Part shown: positions 7,637-15,082 of the stretch, in pieces
Numbering within the stretch: position 1 is the first letter of the stretch
How the letters are laid out: each line of letters starts with the position of its first letter
Assembly (NCBI GenBank): GCA_903959855.1
Contig: CAJBYR010000292.1
Span: 1-58,681 of the forward strand
Source of the DNA: an uncultured beta proteobacterium
Lineage (GTDB): Bacteria > Pseudomonadota > Gammaproteobacteria > Burkholderiales > Rhodocyclaceae
Reading direction: 5' to 3'
DNA: 58,681 nucleotides
Notes under the pieces: generated by a model
What the model was told of the DNA's origin: nothing
The model's database searches: none
What the model saw: the letters and a program-made list of their open reading frames with translations, nothing else
Translations under genes and position numbers: made by a program

Positions 7637-8529
7637 TGGAGGAGTTCTTCGCGCCGGCCAACGGCATCCGCCTGCACTGCGTCGCGCAAGGCTCGGCCGA
7701 CGCGCCGCTGATGGTTTTCGTCCATGGCTTTCCCGAGTTCTGGTACTGCTGGCACGCCCAGCTCGAGGAGTTCGGCAAGGACTACCGGGCGGTGGCCTTC
7801 GACCTGCGCGGCCACAACCTTTCCGACAAGCCGCAGGGCGTCGAGGCCTACCGCATCAAGCCGCTGCTCGAAGACCTGCGCCAGTTGATCGAACACCTGC
7901 GCGCCGGCCGGGAAGACAAATCCTGCGTGCTGGTGGCCCACGACTGGGGCGGCGCCATCGCCTGGACCTTCGCCGCGCTGTACCCACAATATGTGAAAAA
8001 GCTCGTCATCATCAACGCGCCGCATACTGTGCCCTTCGCCCGCGCCTTGGCCCACGACCCGGCCCAGCAGGCAGCCAGCGCCTACATGAACTTCTTCCGT
8101 ATGGACAAGGCCGAGCGTGTGCTGAGCGAGAACGGCTTCGAGCGCCTGCTGAAAATGTTCAACGCCACCGCCGGCGGCCAGTGCGCGCTGAAGGACGAAG
8201 ACATCCCGCGCTATCGCGAAGCCTGGTCGCAGCCCGGCGCGCTGACCTGCGCCCTCAACCTCTACCGCGCCTCGCCGCTCTATCCACCGACGCCCGACGA
8301 CCCCGGCGCCGCTGCGCTCAAGCTCGACCCGGCGGCACTGACGGTGCGCGTGCCGACGCTGGTGATCTGGGGTGAAGCCGACACCGCGCTGGGTACCGTG
8401 CTGCTCGAAGGACTCGACGACCTGGTGCCCGACCTGCGCATCGAGCGCATACCCGGCGCCAGCCACTGGGTGATCCACGAACAACCGCGCGCAGTCAGCG
8501 CGGCGATGCGCCGCTTTCTTGCGGCTTAG
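7636..8529 (+). CDS. Alpha/beta-hydrolase, epoxide hydrolase/dehalogenase type
   Basis: A 297-residue alpha/beta-hydrolase. HGFPEFWYCW supplies the oxyanion loop. The nucleophile elbow is AHDWGGAIAW, with aspartate instead of serine; that aspartate is diagnostic of epoxide hydrolases, haloalkane dehalogenases and fluoroacetate dehalogenases. The acid (WGEAD) and the histidine (SHWVIHEQP) follow in the usual order. The HGFPExW motif favours epoxide hydrolase or fluoroacetate dehalogenase over haloalkane dehalogenase. Start and stop overlap with the previous gene (TGATG). It ends the plus-strand cluster and is immediately convergent with the hemerythrin gene, with no bases between the two stop codons. 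Confidence 0.8.
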   Translation: MEEFFAPANGIRLHCVAQGSADAPLMVFVHGFPEFWYCWHAQLEEFGKDYRAVAFDLRGHNLSDKPQGVEAYRIKPLLEDLRQLIEHLRAGREDKSCVLVAHDWGGAIAWTFAALYPQYVKKLVIINAPHTVPFARALAHDPAQQAASAYMNFFRMDKAERVLSENGFERLLKMFNATAGGQCALKDEDIPRYREAWSQPGALTCALNLYRASPLYPPTPDDPGAAALKLDPAALTVRVPTLVIWGEADTALGTVLLEGLDDLVPDLRIERIPGASHWVIHEQPRAVSAAMRRFLAA

Positions 8530-9171
8530 CTAGGCCTTAGTCGCCGCCAGTTCCGCCTTGAGTCGCTGGATCTCGGCGCGTGCCGCATCGAGATCGGTCT
8601 GCAGCTTGCGATTGGTCTCGCGCAGCTCACGCGTGTGCTCTTCGACCTGCTTTTCCAGTTCATCGTTGGCACGGCGCAGTTCAGCCAGCAGATGGCGCTC
8701 GGAATCCGTCAGATCCTCGGTCACGTCCTGCAACAGGGCGGCGGCGACCCGTGCCGCCATTTCCGGTTCGGCGGCATTGAGCTGGTGCGCCATGGCGCGG
8801 TCAACGACGACAATGTGGTGCAAAAGCCAGTGCACCAGATACTCGATCAGCGTCACGGTAATGCTGGTGCGGCCGTTGTCAAAATCCGCCGTCAGGTCAC
8901 GCAGCACGCTACGGAAATAGGCGTGCTCACCGCAATGCCGCGTCACCAGGTCCGGCGAGCAACCGCCGCCGGCCATCAAACGTTCCTCGAACCCGAAATG
9001 GTCCTTGACGTAGGCATTCAGGTCATCAAGCAGACGGCGCATGTTCTCCGGACTGTATTGCTCATGCGTGCTGGCATCGAGGGCGTTGATCATGCCCACC
9101 AGCGCCTTGTGCTGCTCATCGATCTCGTCGATGCCCAGCGCGAAATCACTGCTCCACTTGATGATGTGCAA
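8530..9171 (-). CDS. Bacteriohemerythrin with C-terminal coiled coil
   Basis: A 213-residue protein with a complete di-iron hemerythrin ligand set: H21 (DEQHKAL), H58 and E62 (HFGFEE), H79 and H83 (RHCGEH), H119 and D124 (HHIVVVD). Such domains bind O2 reversibly and serve in oxygen delivery or sensing. After about residue 145 comes a heptad-rich Glu/Arg/Leu coiled coil to the C-terminus, which is not part of the standard 130-residue bacteriohemerythrin and suggests oligomerisation or a partner. I chose the TTG at 9171 (MHIIKWSS) because GGAGGAAGG sits about 8 bases before it; the frame is open 12 codons further up to another TTG at 9207. It is transcribed convergently with the hydrolase gene. 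Confidence 0.85.
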   Translation of the reverse strand: MHIIKWSSDFALGIDEIDEQHKALVGMINALDASTHEQYSPENMRRLLDDLNAYVKDHFGFEERLMAGGGCSPDLVTRHCGEHAYFRSVLRDLTADFDNGRTSITVTLIEYLVHWLLHHIVVVDRAMAHQLNAAEPEMAARVAAALLQDVTEDLTDSERHLLAELRRANDELEKQVEEHTRELRETNRKLQTDLDAARAEIQRLKAELAATKA

Positions 9172-9336
9172 TTTGTGTTCCTTCCTCCGTGGCCGGGCGA
9201 CAGGCAAGTCTCCGGCAGCTATTGTTGTCGGCGTGCCCGGCGATCCAAAGAAGCCGTGATCGACCGGTTGCGCCCGACCGCAAGCCTACTACGGGGCGTC
9301 GTCGCGGTCAAAGCTGCCGGTCAGGGTGCCGGGGAT

Positions 9337-9816
9337 TCAGGCCGCCAGTTCCACCCGCGGCTCGATGCCCACCGGAAAATTCACCGAATTGGCAATGAAG
9401 CAAAGCCGGTGCGCCTCCTCGTGCAAGGCCAGCGCCCGTGCCACGTCCGCCTCCGCAGCCAGCGTAACCTCGGGGCGCAGCACCGCCGCCGTGAAGCGCC
9501 CGCCGCCGCCCTCGTCCTCGACCATGGTGCCCTCTGCCTCGTCGCGGTAGGCCAGCACCACGATGCCGGCGGCGCTGCACAAATGCAGGTACCACAGCAT
9601 GTGGCAGGACGAGAGCGAGCCGATGAGCAGGTCTTCCGGGTTATAGCGCGTTGCGTCGCCGCGAAACGCCGGGTCCGACGAGCCTGCGAGCTCAGGCCGG
9701 CCGGGCGCCACGATACGGTGGTCGCGCGAATAGGCGCGGTAGTCGGCCGTGCCTCGGCCGAGATTGCCGGTCCATTCGACGCAGGTCTGGTAACGATGGG
9801 TCCGGTCGCGACTCAT
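9337..9816 (-). CDS. OsmC family peroxiredoxin-like protein
   Basis: A 159-residue OsmC/Ohr-fold protein, a family that reduces organic hydroperoxides with two conserved cysteines. Both are present: the first in SLSSCHMLWYLH, the second in EAHRLCFIANSVNFPV. The start (MSRDRTHRYQ) overlaps the RDD gene's stop as ATGA, so the two are co-translated. The substrate is unknown, and this branch is closer to generic OsmC than to Ohr. Confidence 0.82.
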   Translation of the reverse strand: MSRDRTHRYQTCVEWTGNLGRGTADYRAYSRDHRIVAPGRPELAGSSDPAFRGDATRYNPEDLLIGSLSSCHMLWYLHLCSAAGIVVLAYRDEAEGTMVEDEGGGGRFTAAVLRPEVTLAAEADVARALALHEEAHRLCFIANSVNFPVGIEPRVELAA

Positions 9817-10274
9817 GGGGCCGGGCCCTCGCCGGTATCACGCCGGGTGCGGATCACCACCGTATGCGCCAACTTGTCGTGCCAGCCCTGTTTGCGCTTG
9901 TCAAAGGCCACCCAAAGGAAGCCAAGACCCAAAGGAATCGTCGACGCGAAATAGGCGAAGTAGCGCCCGATACCCTGAGATATTGTCAGTGGCGCACCGC
10001 TATCGGCATCGACCACTTGCAGCGACAGCAGCATCTTCCCTGGCGTGGCCTGGCGATGGCGCCAGAACAGGATCACCGCCAGCGACGGCAGCACCCAGGA
10101 GATCAGAATATCCGCCGGGCCGGCGAACACACCGCTCATGCTGCCATCGAAATAGCGCGATCCGTAGATCCACCACAGCAGCGGAAAGGTCACCATCATC
10201 ACCAGTACGGTGTCGATGATCGTTGCGGCAAAACGTATCCAGAAGCCGGCGTAGTTCATGTCCTGACTTTGCAT
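9813..10274 (-). CDS. RDD family membrane protein
   Basis: A 153-residue inner-membrane protein with the RDD signature near the N-terminus (YAGFWIRFAATIIDTVLV) and three hydrophobic segments: about residues 12-34, around 60-75 after the loop, and 110-130. RDD proteins are poorly defined; some are Na+/H+ antiporters. I chose the ATG at 10274 (MQSQDMNYAG) because GGGAG lies 6 bases upstream; the frame runs another 18 codons upstream without a good ribosome site. It is coupled to the osmC gene. Confidence 0.75.
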   Translation of the reverse strand: MQSQDMNYAGFWIRFAATIIDTVLVMMVTFPLLWWIYGSRYFDGSMSGVFAGPADILISWVLPSLAVILFWRHRQATPGKMLLSLQVVDADSGAPLTISQGIGRYFAYFASTIPLGLGFLWVAFDKRKQGWHDKLAHTVVIRTRRDTGEGPAP

Positions 10275-10334
10275 GTGGCATCTCCCTGGAACGTGGAGCA
10301 GCATAGCCATGATCACCCCCGGCGACAAGCTGCC

Positions 10335-10356
10335 CGCCGTTTTGCCAGCGCCGACT
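10335..10356 (-). repeat. Dispersed 22-bp repeat, intergenic copy
   Basis: On the minus strand the sequence is AGTCGGCGCTG, then GCAAA, then ACGGCG. It lies between the RDD gene and the small secreted-protein gene. Confidence 0.75.
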
Positions 10357-10377
10357 TTCTCCCGGCGCGCATCGGTC

Positions 10378-10752
10378 TCAGTGCGTCGTCAGGTAGCAGC
10401 GCGGCAGGCGCGCCCATGCGGCGTGGCCGGGGCGATGTTCGGGGCGGCTGGCAAGCACGATGGTGACACGCTCCGCATCGCCCTCTTTTGCACCCGGTGA
10501 GAAACGAATACCGTAACGCCAGGGCGGGATAGCCCCGGGGGACAACTCGATATGTCCCGTGGTGCTATCGATGCGGATCGGCAATGGCGAATCACCGTTG
10601 ACCGAGATTTCACGTGAGCTCAGGTCGAACCAGGCCACCACGGTATAGGCCGGCGGCTGGTAGCAGCGGTAGCGGCCGGGCACCGGCGCATCGGCCAGCG
10701 CGCCGCCAACCATTACCAGCAGCAGGATCGGCGCGATTGAGAGGATCGACAC
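10378..10752 (-). CDS. Hypothetical secreted protein, about 124 aa
   Basis: I do not recognise the family. A GTG start gives an N-terminal hydrophobic stretch (ILSIAPILLLVMVGGALADA) that looks like a Sec signal peptide with cleavage near ALADA. The mature part is about 100 residues, with two cysteines (RYRCYQPP and PRCYLTT) that could form a disulfide. No good ribosome site precedes the GTG, so the start is uncertain; an internal ATG would remove most of the signal peptide. It lies 23 bases downstream of the DHH phosphoesterase gene. Confidence 0.5.
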   Translation of the reverse strand: MSILSIAPILLLVMVGGALADAPVPGRYRCYQPPAYTVVAWFDLSSREISVNGDSPLPIRIDSTTGHIELSPGAIPPWRYGIRFSPGAKEGDAERVTIVLASRPEHRPGHAAWARLPRCYLTTH

Positions 10753-10775
10753 GCGCGACGAAATGCCGGCCGTGG

Positions 10776-11708
10776 CTAACCGTCCGAATTAATCGTCGCG
10801 ATGAGCTTTTGCAGCACGCTGCCAGCCTTGTCGTTGGGGATCTGGCAGGTGCCGGCGTTCTCGTGGCCGCCGCCACCGTAGAACAACATCAGTTCGCCGA
10901 TGTTGGTATTCGATGTGCGATTGACGATGGACTTGCCGGTGGCGAAAACCGTGTTCTGCTTCTGTACGCCCCAAAGCACGTGGATGGAGATGTTGCAGTC
11001 GGGGAACAGCGCGTAGATCATGAAACGGTTGGTAGCGTAGATGGTCTCTTCCTCGCGCAGATCGAGCACGGCGAGGTTCTTGTACACCGTGGTGCAGCGA
11101 CGGATCTGCTCCTTGGCCTTTTCGGCGTGGTCGAAGTAGAGATCAACGCGCTCCTTGACATCGGGCAGGGCCAGGATGTCATCAATGCCGTGGTTCCGGC
11201 AATAGGAGATCAGGTCCATCATGAGCTGGTAGTTGCTGACGCGGAACTCACGGAAGCGGCCGAGGCCGGTGCGCGAATCCATCAGGTAGTTGAGCAGCAC
11301 CCAGTCCTTGGGATCGAGGATTTCCTGGCGCGTGAAGCTGGCGGAATCGCTCTTGTCCACCGCGATCATCATTTCCGTCAGCGAGGTGGCAAAGCGGCCC
11401 TTGCCACCGAAATGTTCATACACGACACGCGCTGCCGAGGGGGCGTCGGGATAGATGATGTGGTTGGGCCGCTCCCCGGGGTTGCGAAAGGTTTCTGAAA
11501 CGTGATGATCGAAGGCGAGGTGTACGCCGGGGACGAAGGGCAGGTTGGTGGTGATGTCCGTCTCGGAAATTTCGACCTTGCCGTCTTGCATGTCCTTGGG
11601 GTGCACGAACTTGATCTCGTTGATCATGCCGAGTTCGTTTAACAAGACGGCGCAAGCCAAGCCGTCGAAATCGCTGCGGGTTACGAGGCGATATTTCTTG
11701 TCGGACAT
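10776..11708 (-). CDS. DHH family phosphoesterase (exopolyphosphatase-like)
   Basis: A 310-residue DHH/DHHA1 protein. Motif I is RSDFDGLACAVLL, motif III is AFDHHVSE (the name-giving DHH that binds Mn2+), and the C-terminal DHHA1 glycine-rich motif is GGGGHENAG. The family covers exopolyphosphatases, oligoribonucleases (NrnA) and pAp or c-di-AMP phosphodiesterases; this length and motif set resembles proteins annotated as exopolyphosphatase-related. I chose the ATG at 11708 (MSDKKYRL), with GGGGAAAG upstream. It lies 20 bases after addA on the same strand, which hints at a nucleic-acid or nucleotide clean-up role, but that is inference. Confidence 0.78.
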   Translation of the reverse strand: MSDKKYRLVTRSDFDGLACAVLLNELGMINEIKFVHPKDMQDGKVEISETDITTNLPFVPGVHLAFDHHVSETFRNPGERPNHIIYPDAPSAARVVYEHFGGKGRFATSLTEMMIAVDKSDSASFTRQEILDPKDWVLLNYLMDSRTGLGRFREFRVSNYQLMMDLISYCRNHGIDDILALPDVKERVDLYFDHAEKAKEQIRRCTTVYKNLAVLDLREEETIYATNRFMIYALFPDCNISIHVLWGVQKQNTVFATGKSIVNRTSNTNIGELMLFYGGGGHENAGTCQIPNDKAGSVLQKLIATINSDG

Positions 11709-11728
11709 TTCTTTCCCCAAAAGTCGCG

Positions 11729-14700
11729 TTACCTGAAGCTTTGATTGTATTCCAGACTGATCAGCTTGCCATGTGCGACATAGAACACCGCCAGGCGCCG
11801 CGGCAAGGCTTCACCGGCGAACAGTGCGGCGTAGGACTCAAGCTGGGAGCGATAGTGTTCGGCATGCGCCTGCAAACGCGCCGGACCGGCCTGTGGCCCG
11901 AGGTCGGCCGTCTTGTAGTCGACGATCCAGCGCACGCCTTGCTCGACGAAACTGCGGTCGACGACGCGGGTTTCCGCCGTGCCGCCAGCGCCGACTCTGG
12001 CAATGGCCATTTCGGCGCCGGAATCGGCACGCGGGCGCAGCACCCAGCGCCCGTCAGCGCTCGCCAGCGTAATGGCGAGCAGGCGCGCGGCACGCTCGGC
12101 GCCCGCCTGCGCGTCCGCCTGGGGCCAGCCGCGACCCGCCAGCCAGCGCTCGAAGCCCGGCTGGCGTTCGACAACGCTCCCGGCCGACCACTCGCCGGGC
12201 TCCGAAGCCGCCATTTCCAGCAGCGCGTGCACCAGCGTACCGACATCCGCGGCCAGCGCATCCACGGCTTCTTCACGCAACAGCGGCATCACGGGCGGTG
12301 GCGGCGCCTGCCATGCCGCGCAACCTGCTGGCGCGACAAGGCGGCGCAAACGCGGCACAAAGTGGGCAGGATCAAGCCCATCACCCACCGCCGGGGCCGC
12401 TGCCGGCGGGGCAACGGCAAAGTCCGCCTCGACCAGCGGCCACAGCGTCGCCAGCAGGGAATTCGCCGTCGGCGCAACGGGCGTTCCGTCCTCCTTGCGC
12501 CCGGCCACGGCCACCAGGTGCAGGCGGCGCACCGCACGCGTAACCGCGACGTACAGCACGCGCGCGGCCTCATTGCCGGTCCGTTCGCGCTCCAGGCCCT
12601 GCAGGAAGTCATAGGTCGTCGGCTCGCCCCTGGCACGCCCCCGGCGCCGATTCACCGGCGCGACGACAAGGCGCTCGCCCTGCGCCAGCGGAAAGCTGTC
12701 CCAGGCCAGCAGCGGGGCATCCTGGGGCGGCGTGCCGCGATGCAGCCCCGGCAGGATCACGGTGTCGAATTCCAGGCCCTTGGCCTTGTGGATGGTCATC
12801 AGTTGCAGGCAGCCGTCGGCCTGCGCATCGGGTGCGGCAAACAGGCGTGCCATGTCGTCTTCGAGACTATCCAGCGCAAAGCGCCCCGCCGCATCGATCT
12901 CGTCCAGGCGTTTGAAAAATGCCTGCGCGTCTGCCATGGCCGCGGCGTCGCCAAGGACGGCCGGGCCACCCAGCTTTTTCCACGCATCCTCGACCCAGCG
13001 CCGGCGTGACTGCCGCCCCTGCCCTGCCAGGGCTTCACGGATGACCTCGCACACATGCGCCAGACGCCGCCGGCCGTCGGCCGATAGCCGTGCGCTGCGC
13101 GCTGCGTCGTTGAGCAATGACCAGATCGTCGAGTCAGGGTCGTCGCCCGCCAGTGCGTGCAGGTCGGCAAGAGTCAGGCCGCACCAGGGCGCGCGCAGGG
13201 TTGCCAGCCAGTGCAGGCGGTCGCCGCGGTGATGCAGCGCACGCGTCAGCGAAATCAGGTCCTGCACCGCCTGGCGGCCTGCCAGCGGCTCGATCTCGAC
13301 CGCCGAAAATCGCCAGCCGGCCGGATGGCGGCGCAGCGCCGCGACGAGTGCGGCAAGGTGACTGCGCGCCCTGACCAGCACGGCAATCTGCCGCGCCGGA
13401 TCGGCACGACGCTCGGCCTCGATCAGGGTCACGACATGTTCCGCCTCCAGTCGCTCGGCCGCGACACCGTCCCCGTGCGCGGCTGTCAGCGCGTGCACGG
13501 TGACGCCGGAATCGGGCAGGTCTTCGCGTGTGGCGACAAAATTCCGGTAGGCAATCTCGCCACGCACGGGCTCATCCTGCACCGGAAATATCTGCGGAAA
13601 GCCGCGATTGATCCACGCCACCACCGGCGCACAGGCGCGGTTGTTGCGCGACAGGCGCAAGGCTTCGAGGTGCAGGCCGCCGATCCCCTGCGTCTTGGCA
13701 CGCAGGAACAGACCCACCTCGGCCTTGCGGAAGCGATAGATCGACTGCATCGGATCGCCGACGCAAAACAGCGTGCGACGGTCATCCGGCTGCCAACCGG
13801 CGGTAAGCCGTTCAAGCAGCTCGATCTGGGTCGGGCTGGTGTCCTGGAACTCGTCGACCAGCAGATGGCGGATGCGCCAATCCAGCCGCAGGCCAAGCTC
13901 CGTCGGGTCCATCTCGTCGCCCAGCGCAGTGATGGCGCGCGCGGCCAACTCACCGAAATCCACTTCGCCGGCCTCGCGGAACACCAGCCACAGTTCAGCG
14001 GCGGCAAGCTTCATCAGCCGTGCCAGGGCGCGTACGATCGGTTCGCTATCGCGCTCCGGCGTCGGCAACTGGCGCAGTCGCACCAGGGCGGCCACGGCCT
14101 TGTCGTCCAGGGACGCGAGTGCGGCCAGCATCGCGTCCTTTTGCAACTTGAATTCCTTGCCGGCGGGGAATCCGTTTTTCACCGTCACGGTCTTGCGTGG
14201 CGCGTCATCCAGCGTCAGGAGAAAACCGGCGAGGGCGCGCCAGCGCGGCAGTTCGTCGATCTCCGGCGCCAATGCCCCGGTCCATCCGACGAGCGGGTGC
14301 GGGGAACCGGCCGCGCCCAGTTGCGCGGCGGCAAAGCGTGCCAATGGCATCCACGGCGCCTGCCAGAAGGCATCGAGTGTCTGCGCCACCCCAGCGAGTT
14401 CCTCGACCACCATGTCCTCCAGCGCCGTGGCGATTGCGGATTCCGGATCATCGAGTGCGGCAATCGCCCGCCACTGCTCACGGCGGGCCAGCATGGCCAT
14501 CAGCAGGCCGATCAGGCGTTCCGCGTCGTTGTCCATCCAGCTCAGGGCAGCCGCCACGGCCGCAGCGTGCTCTGCGCCCTCGGCGCCATCCTCGAGATGG
14601 TCCAGCGCGCGCCGCGCCGCTTCACGGTAGTGCCGGCCGGCATCGTCGACCGCAGCCGGCTGGGCGCCAAAGCGCGACAGCAGCGGCATCTGCCGTGCAA

Positions 14701-15082
14701 GGCCGGCACAGAGCGCATCGATGGTGGTCAGGCGCAGGCGTCCCGGCTGGATCTCGATGCGCCAGTCGCGCTGCGTCGAACGGGCCAGTGCCGCGCGTGC
14801 CAGATCGAAGGTGATGCGCTTGTGCGCGGCCTGCGGCGGAACACCGCCGCGCGCACGTTCCAGGCTTTCGGCAATGCGTTGCCGCATCTCGCCGGCGGCC
14901 TTGTTGGTAAAGGTAATGGCGACGATTTCCTCGGGTTCATCGGCGATCGCCAGCAGGCGCAGGTAACGCTGCGTCAGCAGCTCGGTTTTGCCCGCACCGG
15001 CCGGGGCCTCGATGATGAAGGATTCAATATCTAGCGCGCGATGGCGGTTGGCATTGTCTTCCGTCAAAAGATCGTGGCTCAC
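11729..15082 (-). CDS. addA: AddA/RecB-like UvrD-family helicase-nuclease
   Basis: A 1117-residue superfamily 1 helicase for double-strand-break end processing. Walker A is APAGAGKT at 26-33, motif Ia AITFTNKAAGEM, motif II VDEFQDTS near 405, motif III GDPMQSIYRFR, motif V TIHKAKGLEFDTVILPGL and motif VI LYVAVTRA. The C-terminal PD-(D/E)XK nuclease domain shows GTLVHALLEM and WIVDYKTADLG near 1050, with the later YRSQLESYAALF. It overlaps the upstream nuclease gene (ATGA), as AddB-AddA pairs do. In proteobacteria lacking RecBCD this pair performs the same job. A dispersed repeat copy lies inside at 11975-11998 (RVGAGGTA). Confidence 0.87.
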   Translation of the reverse strand: MSHDLLTEDNANRHRALDIESFIIEAPAGAGKTELLTQRYLRLLAIADEPEEIVAITFTNKAAGEMRQRIAESLERARGGVPPQAAHKRITFDLARAALARSTQRDWRIEIQPGRLRLTTIDALCAGLARQMPLLSRFGAQPAAVDDAGRHYREAARRALDHLEDGAEGAEHAAAVAAALSWMDNDAERLIGLLMAMLARREQWRAIAALDDPESAIATALEDMVVEELAGVAQTLDAFWQAPWMPLARFAAAQLGAAGSPHPLVGWTGALAPEIDELPRWRALAGFLLTLDDAPRKTVTVKNGFPAGKEFKLQKDAMLAALASLDDKAVAALVRLRQLPTPERDSEPIVRALARLMKLAAAELWLVFREAGEVDFGELAARAITALGDEMDPTELGLRLDWRIRHLLVDEFQDTSPTQIELLERLTAGWQPDDRRTLFCVGDPMQSIYRFRKAEVGLFLRAKTQGIGGLHLEALRLSRNNRACAPVVAWINRGFPQIFPVQDEPVRGEIAYRNFVATREDLPDSGVTVHALTAAHGDGVAAERLEAEHVVTLIEAERRADPARQIAVLVRARSHLAALVAALRRHPAGWRFSAVEIEPLAGRQAVQDLISLTRALHHRGDRLHWLATLRAPWCGLTLADLHALAGDDPDSTIWSLLNDAARSARLSADGRRRLAHVCEVIREALAGQGRQSRRRWVEDAWKKLGGPAVLGDAAAMADAQAFFKRLDEIDAAGRFALDSLEDDMARLFAAPDAQADGCLQLMTIHKAKGLEFDTVILPGLHRGTPPQDAPLLAWDSFPLAQGERLVVAPVNRRRGRARGEPTTYDFLQGLERERTGNEAARVLYVAVTRAVRRLHLVAVAGRKEDGTPVAPTANSLLATLWPLVEADFAVAPPAAAPAVGDGLDPAHFVPRLRRLVAPAGCAAWQAPPPPVMPLLREEAVDALAADVGTLVHALLEMAASEPGEWSAGSVVERQPGFERWLAGRGWPQADAQAGAERAARLLAITLASADGRWVLRPRADSGAEMAIARVGAGGTAETRVVDRSFVEQGVRWIVDYKTADLGPQAGPARLQAHAEHYRSQLESYAALFAGEALPRRLAVFYVAHGKLISLEYNQSFR
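11975..11998 (-). repeat. Dispersed 22-bp repeat, copy in addA
   Basis: The minus strand reads AGAGTCGGCGCTG, GCGGC, ACGGCG. It is translated in frame as ARVGAGGTAE near residue 1030 of AddA, just before the nuclease DYK motif. Confidence 0.8.

Noticed and set aside
13157-15034. A 625-codon open frame antisense to addA
   Set aside because: A shadow of the addA codon pattern; the helicase motifs on the minus strand are complete and ordered.
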